Shown here: positions 1 through 6,448 of the stretch, piece by piece
Layout: each line of letters opens with the position of its first letter
How positions within the stretch are numbered: position 1 is the stretch's first letter
Source of the DNA: Nitrospinota bacterium
GTDB lineage: Bacteria > UBA8248 > JACPRG01
Direction: 5' to 3'
Length of the DNA stretch: 11,820 bases
NCBI GenBank assembly: GCA_030740135.1
Contig: JASLXW010000072.1
Coordinates: forward strand, 1 to 11,820
The notes under the pieces: model-generated
Told to the model about the DNA's origin: nothing
Seen by the model: only the letters and a program-made list of their open reading frames with translations
Databases searched by the model: none
Position numbers and translations under genes: made by a program

Positions 1-1950
1 GTCGTCGGTCGCGACGATCCGCACGACGCGGACGGCCCCCGTCTCCGTATCCACCTCGACCTCGGCCACCTGGACGGTGAACTCGTACCCGGGCGCGATG
101 TTCCCGTAGCGCGTCTCGCCGTCGTACATCTGCGTGGGCGCGTCGTATTCGCCCACGCCGATGATCGTCCGCCCCCCGCGCCGGAAGAGCTCGCCGTGGG
201 CCACCTCGGAGAGCGAAAGCCGCCGGGCGGGCGCACCCTCCACGAAGACGAAACCGTCCGCAAGCGCCAGTTGGTCCGGACGCGCTTCCAGCATCTCGGC
301 CGCCCGGCTGAAGATCTGCCGCCGGGCGTCGAGGGCCGCCAGGCGCGCGGCGTTGCCGGCGATCATGGTCACGCGGCTCGCGTAACCGCCGATGGCGAAA
401 GGCGACGTGTCGGTGTCGGCCCGGGCCACGGTCACGTCCTCGGGGCGGAGGCCCAGCTCTTCCGCCACGCACATGGAGAGCACCGTGGCCGCGCCCTGCC
501 CGAGCTCCCCTTCGCCGTTGATGAGGTTGACCTTGCCGTCCTGATTGAACTTCAGGATGCACGTGGAGGCGTCGAGGTCGCCGTAGTGGCGGTTTCCGCT
601 CACGTGCGTCGCGGCCGAGAGGCCGAAGCCCCGCCGGAACCGGCCCCCGTCGTCCCGGCCGTTGTGATCCTCCCATCCGCTGGCCTTCACGGCGGTGTCC
701 AGGCAGTCTTGGATCCCGCAGCTCCCGAGATGCCAGCCGTGGACCGTGGTGTCGCCGGTCCGGACGAAATTCCTGCGCCGGAGCTCGGCCGGGTCCATGT
801 CGACGGCCTCGGCCAGGGCGTCCAGGAGGCTCTCGATCGCGAAGGCCCCCTGGACGGTCCCGAACCCGCGAAACGGTCCGCACGGGACGTGGTTGGTGTA
901 CACCAGGGACGCTTCGTTCACGAGGTTTTCGATCCGGTACAGGTTGTCCATCCGCATCGTCGCCGTGTGAAGGATGGCGGGCGAGATGGTGGCGAAGGCC
1001 CCGGCGTCCCCGATGACCCGGCCGTGCTTGGCCGTGAGGGTCCCGTCCTTTCGGACCCCCATCCGGAGGTGGATCTTGACGGGCAGGCGCGGGCTTCCTC
1101 CCCGGAACTCGTCCTGCCGGCTGTTCAGCAGGCGGACCGGGCAGCCCGTCTTTCGCGCGAGCGCGGCGGCCAGGATCGGCAGCGGCCGGAAGGTCTGCTT
1201 CCCCCCGAAGGCGCCGCCCACCCAGGACTGGATGACCCGAACCCGGCTCGGGGAGATCCCCAGGGCTTCGGCCAGGTGATTCCGGGAATGAAAGATCCCC
1301 TGGACGCCCGCGTGAAGCGTCAGGCGGCCGGAGTTGTCCACCTCCACAACAGCCCCGAACGGCTCCATGTAGCTTTGGTGGTGCCGCTGGGTGCGGTAGG
1401 TCTCCTCCAGGATCACGTCGGCCTGTTGAAACCCCGCCTCCAGGTCCCCCCGGGTGATGGTGAACCGCTTCACCACGTTGTCCGGGACTCCGTCGTGGAC
1501 GACGGGCGCGCCCTCCGCCATGGCCTCCTCGATGCCCAGAACGGGGGGGAGCTCCTCGACCTCCACGCGGATCAGCTCCAGGGCGTCGAGGGCGGTGGCT
1601 TCGTCCACGGCGGCCACCGCCGCGAGGTCTTCCCCGGCGAAGCGGATCTTGGCCGTGGGGAGCGTGCGCTGGTCTTTGACGATCTCCCCCCACAGAATGT
1701 CCGGCAGGTCCTTCCCGGTTATGACCGCCTTGACACCCGGCAGGCGGAGGGCCTTCGAGACGTCGATCTCGACGATCCGGGCGTGGGGAACGCCGCTTCT
1801 GAGAACCTTGGCGTGCAGCATCCGGGGAATACGGAGGTCCCCCACGTAGGCGGCGGCGCCGCTCACCTTGTCCGGCGAGCCCGCCGCGGGGACGGGACGA
1901 CCGATGAGGCCCATCCCGGCCGAGGCCTGCGTCTGTTCGGGAACGGACAT
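1..1950 (-). CDS. Xanthine dehydrogenase-family molybdopterin-binding subunit (large subunit), 3' end cut by window edge
   Basis: My translation of the minus strand from ATG 1950 gives 650 uninterrupted codons reaching base 1, so the C-terminus is missing. The full family length is about 760-780 residues. The product is the Mo-cofactor subunit of a hydroxylase of the xanthine dehydrogenase / aldehyde oxidase / 4-hydroxybenzoyl-CoA reductase / CO dehydrogenase family. Visible signatures are SYMEP (193-197), the cofactor loop VGGAFGGK (244-251), CGPFRGFG (357-364), GEGELGQGAAT (479-489) and GGYASR..IAGNA (521-534). The last two resemble 4-hydroxybenzoyl-CoA reductase alpha subunits, but the CO dehydrogenase CSFR loop is absent. 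The catalytic Glu (GxGE) would lie beyond the edge. The start is supported by AGGAGG at 1964-1959, 8 bases upstream. No [2Fe-2S] or FAD subunit gene is visible, so these may follow downstream (left) or lie elsewhere. The substrate cannot be assigned: aldehyde, N-heterocycle or aromatic CoA ester are all open. Confidence 0.95.
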   Translation of the reverse strand, partial: MSVPEQTQASAGMGLIGRPVPAAGSPDKVSGAAAYVGDLRIPRMLHAKVLRSGVPHARIVEIDVSKALRLPGVKAVITGKDLPDILWGEIVKDQRTLPTAKIRFAGEDLAAVAAVDEATALDALELIRVEVEELPPVLGIEEAMAEGAPVVHDGVPDNVVKRFTITRGDLEAGFQQADVILEETYRTQRHHQSYMEPFGAVVEVDNSGRLTLHAGVQGIFHSRNHLAEALGISPSRVRVIQSWVGGAFGGKQTFRPLPILAAALARKTGCPVRLLNSRQDEFRGGSPRLPVKIHLRMGVRKDGTLTAKHGRVIGDAGAFATISPAILHTATMRMDNLYRIENLVNEASLVYTNHVPCGPFRGFGTVQGAFAIESLLDALAEAVDMDPAELRRRNFVRTGDTTVHGWHLGSCGIQDCLDTAVKASGWEDHNGRDDGGRFRRGFGLSAATHVSGNRHYGDLDASTCILKFNQDGKVNLINGEGELGQGAATVLSMCVAEELGLRPEDVTVARADTDTSPFAIGGYASRVTMIAGNAARLAALDARRQIFSRAAEMLEARPDQLALADGFVFVEGAPARRLSLSEVAHGELFRRGGRTIIGVGEYDAPTQMYDGETRYGNIAPGYEFTVQVAEVEVDTETGAVRVVRIVATDD

Positions 1951-2022
1951 GGTCCGCGCCTCCTCTCGGTGAAGCCGGTCTTCATCCTGAACCCGGCATG
2001 AATCAACAACCCCCCCCCCTCT

Positions 2023-2074
2023 TCGCGGACTTCGGAGGAATTATAGATCGGTATTGCCCCGCCCGAAGCCGCGA
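2023..2074 (-). promoter_or_regulatory. Putative promoter of the Mo-hydroxylase gene within an inverted repeat
   Basis: On the minus strand a perfect TATAAT box lies at 2045-2040, with only a weak -35 match around 2068-2063 (CTTCGG). An inverted repeat brackets it. The left arm is TCGCGGACTTCGG (2023-2035) and the right arm is CCGAAGCCGCGA (2063-2074). The arms are fully complementary apart from one extra A in the left arm. They would cover the -35 region and the expected transcription start, the usual places for a repressor or activator site. The leader to ATG 1950 would be about 80 bases and contains a run of ten C (plus strand, 2010-2019). The -10 match and the repeat are seen directly; their function is inferred. 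Confidence 0.45.
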
Positions 2075-2110
2075 TCCTCAACGGGGGAAGCGCTCCGCCC
2101 CGGGACGCCG

Positions 2111-2138
2111 TTGACGGCCAACCGTCCATGCGCATAAT
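2111..2138 (+). promoter_or_regulatory. Sigma70-type promoter of the crotonase gene
   Basis: TTGACG (2111-2116) and CATAAT (2133-2138) each match the sigma70 consensus at 5 of 6 positions and are 16 bases apart. Transcription would start near 2145. That leaves a leader of about 64 bases to ATG 2209 and places the upstream ATG at 2152 almost on the transcription start, which argues against 2152 as the translation start. A small inverted repeat, GACGG-CCAA-CCGTC (2113-2126), overlaps the -35 box and could be an operator. Confidence 0.55.
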
Positions 2139-2208
2139 GAAATGAGAAACAATGCGCCAGACCCGAATCCTCCACCGGGACGCCTTGCCCAAAAACATCC
2201 GGGGGAAA

Positions 2209-3039
2209 ATGATGTCCTACACCCTGCTGATTTACGAAAAGTTTGGCGCCATCGTTCGCATCACGCTGAACCGCCCCGAGGTCCTCAACGCCCTGAATTT
2301 CGACCTCAAACGGGAGATGGAAGCGGCCATTGAGGAAGCCTCGGCCGACGAAGACGTCCGGGCCGTCATCCTCACGGGGGCGGGCCGGGCGTTCTCTGCG
2401 GGTTACGACATCTCGGTGAATTATGACACCGAAGATTCAAAGAAGAAGACCCTGGCAACGGTGGATGAATGGCGGGAGAAGATGAAGGATGATTTCAACA
2501 ACGTCATGAAGGTCTGGGACTGCGTAAAGCCCGTCATCGCGGTGGTGAACGGGTACGCCGTGGGAGGCGGGATGGACCTCAGCATGGTGTGCGACCTCAC
2601 CGTCGCCTCCGACCGTGCGCGCTTCGGCGAGCCGGAGATCCGCCATTCTTCAGCCCCGCCCACCCTCATCCTGCCCTGGCTCATCGGACTGAAAAAGGCG
2701 AAGGAGATCCTTTACATGGGAGACCTGATCGACGCCCGGGAGGCCCACCGCCTGGGGCTGGTCAACCGGGTCGTCCCGCACGACTCCCTCCAGGACGAAG
2801 CGCTGAAGCTCTCGAACCGCCTCGCCCTCGTGCCGCCCAAGGCGCTTCGGATCAACAAAGAGGCCATCCACCGCACGTACGACATGATGGGGCTCCGACA
2901 GGCCCTGGCCTACAACGTCGAGACGACGAGCATCATCCACGCCACGGACGAGAGCCTGGAATGGGCCCGGTACGGACGGAAGCACGGGTTGAAGAAGTTC
3001 CTCGAAAAACGCGACGGCCCCTTCAAATCCGCCCGATAG
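2209..3039 (+). CDS. Crotonase-fold enoyl-CoA hydratase/isomerase family protein
   Basis: The product is 276 residues from ATG 2209, close to the usual crotonase length of about 260, and should be a soluble cytoplasmic enzyme acting on CoA thioesters. Oxyanion-hole segments are GAGRAFSAGYDI (58-69) and NGYAVGGGMD (114-123). The family tail ATDESLEWARYGRKHGLKKFLEKR ends the protein. Of the two classical hydratase glutamates (rat Glu144 and Glu164), the second is kept in GEPEI (Glu143). The first is Asp123, and the usual GxxPGxGG segment is replaced by HSSAPPTLILPWLIG. It may therefore be a hydratase with altered rate, an isomerase, a hydrolase or a lyase rather than a standard 2-enoyl-CoA hydratase. 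ATG 2209 or 2212 follows a GGGGG tract (2201-2205). An in-frame ATG at 2152 would add 19 residues that do not look like the family and sits at the predicted transcription start. The gene is divergent from the Mo-hydroxylase and convergent with the acyl-CoA synthetase. Confidence 0.93.
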   Translation: MMSYTLLIYEKFGAIVRITLNRPEVLNALNFDLKREMEAAIEEASADEDVRAVILTGAGRAFSAGYDISVNYDTEDSKKKTLATVDEWREKMKDDFNNVMKVWDCVKPVIAVVNGYAVGGGMDLSMVCDLTVASDRARFGEPEIRHSSAPPTLILPWLIGLKKAKEILYMGDLIDAREAHRLGLVNRVVPHDSLQDEALKLSNRLALVPPKALRINKEAIHRTYDMMGLRQALAYNVETTSIIHATDESLEWARYGRKHGLKKFLEKRDGPFKSAR

Positions 3040-3095
3040 ATCGAGCGCCGAACCCCCGAGACGCCCCGTGCCGATGGACGGGTGAGAAATCCGCC

Positions 3096-5216
3096 TCAGG
3101 CGCGGGGAACGACGAGGGCGTCGGCGGCCAGGACCCCTGAACCCTCCGCTCCGACGATCAACGGGTTGATGTCCACCTCCTCGACCAGGTCTCCGTAGCG
3201 CCGTCCGAATTCCGAGAGCGCCAGCAGCGCCCCGATGACCGCCTCACGGTCCGAGGGTCCGCGTCCGCGGACGCCCTTTAGGATCTTCGAGGCCCGGAGC
3301 TCGTCCAGCATCTCCTCCGCGTCCCGCCGGGTGATCGGAACCAGCCGGACGGACGCGTCCTCCAGGACCTCCGCCAGAATCCCGCCCATCCCGACGAGGA
3401 CGGTCTTTCCGAACTGGGGGTCTGTGGATAGACCGATGATCATCTCCACGCCCGGCCCCGCCTGCTCGGAAACGAGGACCCCGTTGATCCGGGCGTCGGG
3501 CCGATAACGGCGGGCGGAATCGAGGACGTCGCGGTAGGCCGAGCGGACCCCGTCGGGAGAATCCAGGCCGAGGCGGACCGCGCCGGCCTCGGTCTTGTGC
3601 GGAAGATCGGGGGAGTCCACTTTCAGCACCACGGGATAGCCCAGCGACTCGGCCGCCTCCAGGGCCTCGGCCTCGGACTTCGCGAGGGTCTCCCGCGTCA
3701 CGGCGACGCCGCACCGGGCCAGGAGATCTTTGCTCTCCCGCTCGGACAGGGGGCCTTTCGCCTCCCGGAGCTTCGCGACAATCGCTTCGTCCGGAACTCC
3801 CCGCGGCTCAGCCGGCCCCGGCCGGCCGGCCCGCATCCTCTCGGCCCACCGAACCGAATTCCGGATGGCCCGCAAGCCGGGGATCAGCCCCTGCAAGAGC
3901 GGGACGCCGCCTTCCCGCAGGGTTTCTTCCATCTCCGGGTCCATCGCGCCGCCGAACTGGGTGAACAGCGCGACCGGCTTATCGGTCGACCGGGCGACCT
4001 TCACCAGGCGCCCGCAATTCTCGTGGTAATTCTTCCGGGATGAAGGACCCAAACCGGCGGGGATGTCCTGAAGGGCGGCGACGCAGTGGACGCCCGGATC
4101 ATCCGCGAGGGCCCGCAGACACTCCTCGTAGAGGTCGTGGCGGACGACCCCCACCCCGGTCGTGTCCAGCGGGTTTGCGTTGGCCGCGAACTCCGGCAGG
4201 ACGGCGGCCAGGCGTTCGCTCGTCTTCGGCGCGAGGTCCGGCAGCTCCAGGCCGATTTCATCCGCCGCGTCGCAAATCAGGGCGCACTGCCCGCCGGAAA
4301 CCGTCGTGACCCCGAGACCCCCTCCGGCGGGCCGGCGGCCTCCGGAGAGCAGGCCCAGGGTCGCGAGCTGCTCGTCCATGTCGGAAACCTGGATGACCCC
4401 CTTCTGCCGGAAGAGACCGCGGAACACCCGATCCGAGCCGGACAGCGAGCCGGTGTGCGCGAGGGTCGCGCGCCGGCCGGTGTCCGAGCGGCCGGCCTTG
4501 AGCACGACGACGGGCTTGCCCGCCTCCTCCGCCAGGTCCAGGGCGCTCAGGAAGCCTTCGGCCGACCGGACGCCCTCGAGGAAGAGGCCGATGCACTCGG
4601 TGCGGGAGTCCTCCACCAGGAACCGAATGCATTCGTCGGAGGTCAGGTCCGCCTCGTTCCCGGTGGACAGGATGTGGCTGAAGCCCAGGTCGGCCCGGGC
4701 GTTGACCAACCCGATGCATACGGTGCCGCTCTGGGCAACGATCCCGATCCCGCCCGGACGGGGCCGCTGCCGAAGGGACGCGCTGTAGGCCGCCACCCCG
4801 CCGTGGGCGTTGATGAACCCCAGACAGTTCGGACCGCAGAACCGGATCCCCCGGCCCCGCGCGGCGGCCAGGACGTCCGCCTCGAGCGCCTTGCCGCGCG
4901 CCCCCGTTTCACCGAACCCGGCGGAAAGGATGACGGCCGCCTGGACGGCGCCGGGGGAAACGCTCCCCAGGGCCCGCGCGATGTGCGCCGCCGGGATGGC
5001 GATGATGGCCAGGTCCACAGGATGAGGCAGACGCGAAAGGTCCGGGACGCAAGGCAGACCGTCCACGGTTTCGTACTTGGGGTTCACGGGGACCAGCTCT
5101 CCGCCGAATCCGCACACGCGCAAATTGGCCAGGACGGCCTTGCCCGTGCCGGGCTGATCGCTGGCCCCGACCACCGCGATGGAACGCGGCGCCAGAAGCG
5201 GCTGAAGATCGGACAT
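3096..5216 (-). CDS. Fused alpha-beta NDP-forming acyl-CoA synthetase (acetate--CoA ligase family)
   Basis: The 706-residue product has the full single-chain architecture of ADP-forming acyl-CoA synthetases. A CoA-binding Rossmann domain covers about 1-130 (SIAVVGAS; CGPNCLGF at 127-134). Succinyl-CoA-ligase-like domains cover about 150-460, and an ATP-grasp domain about 475-706. The mobile phosphohistidine is His254 in LAHTGSLSG, with the supporting acid Glu214 in LFLEGV. The second catalytic histidine is His540 in LPHKTEAGAV. The likely reaction is reversible acid + CoA + ATP to acyl-CoA + ADP + Pi; the acid is not predictable from sequence. ATG 5216 is preceded by GAGAGG at a good distance. 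The gene lies 57 bases downstream of the LLM oxidoreductase on the same strand with no obvious terminator between, so co-transcription is likely. Related fused synthetases include FerA-type feruloyl-CoA synthetases, which work with a crotonase. The adjacent crotonase makes that comparison worth noting, although the two genes here are convergent. Confidence 0.95.
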   Translation of the reverse strand: MSDLQPLLAPRSIAVVGASDQPGTGKAVLANLRVCGFGGELVPVNPKYETVDGLPCVPDLSRLPHPVDLAIIAIPAAHIARALGSVSPGAVQAAVILSAGFGETGARGKALEADVLAAARGRGIRFCGPNCLGFINAHGGVAAYSASLRQRPRPGGIGIVAQSGTVCIGLVNARADLGFSHILSTGNEADLTSDECIRFLVEDSRTECIGLFLEGVRSAEGFLSALDLAEEAGKPVVVLKAGRSDTGRRATLAHTGSLSGSDRVFRGLFRQKGVIQVSDMDEQLATLGLLSGGRRPAGGGLGVTTVSGGQCALICDAADEIGLELPDLAPKTSERLAAVLPEFAANANPLDTTGVGVVRHDLYEECLRALADDPGVHCVAALQDIPAGLGPSSRKNYHENCGRLVKVARSTDKPVALFTQFGGAMDPEMEETLREGGVPLLQGLIPGLRAIRNSVRWAERMRAGRPGPAEPRGVPDEAIVAKLREAKGPLSERESKDLLARCGVAVTRETLAKSEAEALEAAESLGYPVVLKVDSPDLPHKTEAGAVRLGLDSPDGVRSAYRDVLDSARRYRPDARINGVLVSEQAGPGVEMIIGLSTDPQFGKTVLVGMGGILAEVLEDASVRLVPITRRDAEEMLDELRASKILKGVRGRGPSDREAVIGALLALSEFGRRYGDLVEEVDINPLIVGAEGSGVLAADALVVPRA

Positions 5217-5273
5217 GATGAAATCCTCTCCGCTGCGGCCGAACCGGCCCTTCCGGAGGAAGGAAGCCGCCGC

Positions 5274-6287
5274 TCAGTCGAGGGCGGACGCTCGCAGCTC
5301 CGGCAGGATGGAATCGGCGAAGGTCCGGATGAGCCCGACCGAGCTGGACGTGGTGGGCAGGAGGAACAACTCGCTCACCCCCGACGCCTCGAACATCCGC
5401 ACCTTCTCCAGACACTCCTCCGGCGTCCCCGCCAGGGAGAAACGGTCGATCCATTCCTCCCGGACGAGCCGGGCGTGGGACGCATTCACCTGGAGATGAC
5501 CCGCCAGGGAGTAAGCCTCTTTGAACCTTTCCTGCTCCGCCTTCGTGAATCCCGTCAGCGAGCGCGGCAGCGGGGCGATCAGCCGCCGCGCCACATAGGT
5601 CTTGACGTTCTCCCGCGCCTGTTCCCGGTCCTCGGAGACGTCGCAGCCGACGTGGAGCGAGACGGGGATCTCGGCCGGATCGCGGCCCACGCTCTCGGCC
5701 CCCTCCCTCACCGAATCGAAGACGTACTGAATGATCGCGGGATCGGCGCCCACGGAGACGATGACGCCGTCCGCGCATCTGCCGGCCGTCCGCAACATCC
5801 GGGGGCCGTTGGCCGCCAAGTGGATGGGGACGTCCCGGGGTTCATAATGATCGAACGGATGGATGGTCTCCCCCCGGAAGGTCCCTTCCCGACCGGCCAA
5901 CAAAGACCGGAGGCAGCGGACCGCCTCCTCGCACTCATCGGGCCGAAGGGGCGGGCGTCTCAAGTACTTCATCGAGGTGTCCCCGGCCCCCAGGCCCAGG
6001 CGGACGCGCCCCCGCCCGAACTCATCCAGCGTGGCGATGGCCCGGGCCGTGACCGAGAGGTGACGGGTAAGCGGGTTCGTGACGCCCGTGCCCAGGTGAA
6101 TGCGCTCCGTCCGCGCGACGCACTGGGTGAGCGTGACATACACCTCCGGAAACAGCCCCTGCGAATCCACGAGCCAGGCCCGATCAAAGCCGGCCCGTTC
6201 CGCCTCTTCGACGGCCTCGACGACTTTTCCGGCGGAGTGTTTGCTTTCCGTGGGGAAAACACCGATCCCCATAAGCAGCGGCGACAG
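5274..6287 (-). CDS. LLM-class (luciferase-like) flavin/F420-dependent oxidoreductase
   Basis: The product is about 337 residues, the usual length for a luciferase-like TIM-barrel oxidoreductase. It resembles the F420-dependent methylenetetrahydromethanopterin reductase-like branch. Key features are the first strand and helix GIGVFPTE, then AGFDRAWLVDSQG, then GTGVTNPLTRHLSVTARAIATLDE and the glycine-rich RVRLGLGAGDT. The tail SLAGTPEECLEKVRMFEASGV is typical of the group. These enzymes bind FMN or F420, and the substrate cannot be inferred. Start choice is uncertain. ATG 6317 has no ribosome site, and its first codons contain a perfect AGGAGG (6300-6295). CTG 6287, seven bases after that site, would give SPLLMGIGVF and a complete first strand. 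ATG 6272 is 22 bases from the AGGAGG, too far. I use CTG 6287 with reserve. This is the first gene of a two-gene unit with the acyl-CoA synthetase and is divergent from hyuA. Confidence 0.9.
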   Translation of the reverse strand: MSPLLMGIGVFPTESKHSAGKVVEAVEEAERAGFDRAWLVDSQGLFPEVYVTLTQCVARTERIHLGTGVTNPLTRHLSVTARAIATLDEFGRGRVRLGLGAGDTSMKYLRRPPLRPDECEEAVRCLRSLLAGREGTFRGETIHPFDHYEPRDVPIHLAANGPRMLRTAGRCADGVIVSVGADPAIIQYVFDSVREGAESVGRDPAEIPVSLHVGCDVSEDREQARENVKTYVARRLIAPLPRSLTGFTKAEQERFKEAYSLAGHLQVNASHARLVREEWIDRFSLAGTPEECLEKVRMFEASGVSELFLLPTTSSSVGLIRTFADSILPELRASALD

Positions 6288-6294
6288 TTGACAT

Positions 6295-6300
6295 CCTCCT
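6295..6300 (-). promoter_or_regulatory. Strong Shine-Dalgarno site of the LLM oxidoreductase gene
   Basis: A perfect AGGAGG on the minus strand lies inside the reading frame that begins at ATG 6317 and is seven bases before an in-frame CTG (6287-6285). The out-of-frame ATG at 6294 directly abuts the site with no spacing, so it is not a plausible start. The site is the main evidence for moving the start downstream of 6317. Confidence 0.6.
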
Positions 6301-6378
6301 CTATAAACATCGAACATCCGGGGTTTCGGCCCGGAATCGCGAGGCGGGTCCGGGTAGTCGGGGTTTTTCGATTTCCGC

Positions 6379-6400
6379 CGGCATAGTTTAAGCTATGCCG
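6379..6400. promoter_or_regulatory. 22-bp palindrome, likely operator between the divergent LLM and hyuA genes
   Basis: The arms CGGCATAG (6379-6386) and CTATGCCG (6393-6400) are perfectly complementary. The six central bases, TTTAAG, are themselves palindromic in their TTAA core. Ten of eleven half-site positions match. The site lies in the 161-bp space between the two divergent starts, 48 bases before the hyuA TTG and 91 bases before the LLM CTG. A dimeric regulator could control both transcription units from here. I see no convincing -35/-10 pair for either direction. Confidence 0.5.
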
Positions 6401-6435
6401 CGATTGATGGTCTACCGTCCAGTTCCGGGAAGTGG

Positions 6436-6442
6436 AAAGGAG
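6436..6442 (+). promoter_or_regulatory. Ribosome binding site that sets the TTG start of hyuA
   Basis: AAAGGAG lies six bases before the in-frame TTG at 6449. The alternative in-frame ATGs at 6395 and 6407 have no ribosome site, and the former lies inside the 6379-6400 palindrome. Starting at TTG makes the protein begin MTEPVRIGVDVGGTFTD, as is usual for this family. Confidence 0.7.
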
Positions 6443-6448
6443 CATCCT

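Noticed and set aside
196..2001. Plus-strand open frame of 601 codons opposite the Mo-hydroxylase gene
   Set aside because: It is antisense to a clearly recognisable conserved protein, is rich in Arg/Gly/Pro/Val/Asp with no domain, and is explained by the G/C-ending codons of the real gene.
3040..3095. Weak hairpin CCCGT (3065-3069) / ACGGG (3078-3082) between the convergent crotonase and acyl-CoA synthetase genes
   Set aside because: It has only five pairs and an eight-base loop, with no T run on either strand, so it is not enough to call a terminator.
4086..6386. Plus-strand open frame of 766 codons spanning the acyl-CoA synthetase and LLM genes in antisense
   Set aside because: Both minus-strand genes have complete family motifs. 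The antisense frame has none, has low-complexity composition and crosses their intergenic gap only by chance of few stops.
6395..6448. ATG 6395 (and 6407) as hyuA start
   Set aside because: Neither has a ribosome site, and 6395 lies in the palindrome arm. TTG 6449 has AAAGGAG six bases upstream and gives the normal family N-terminus.
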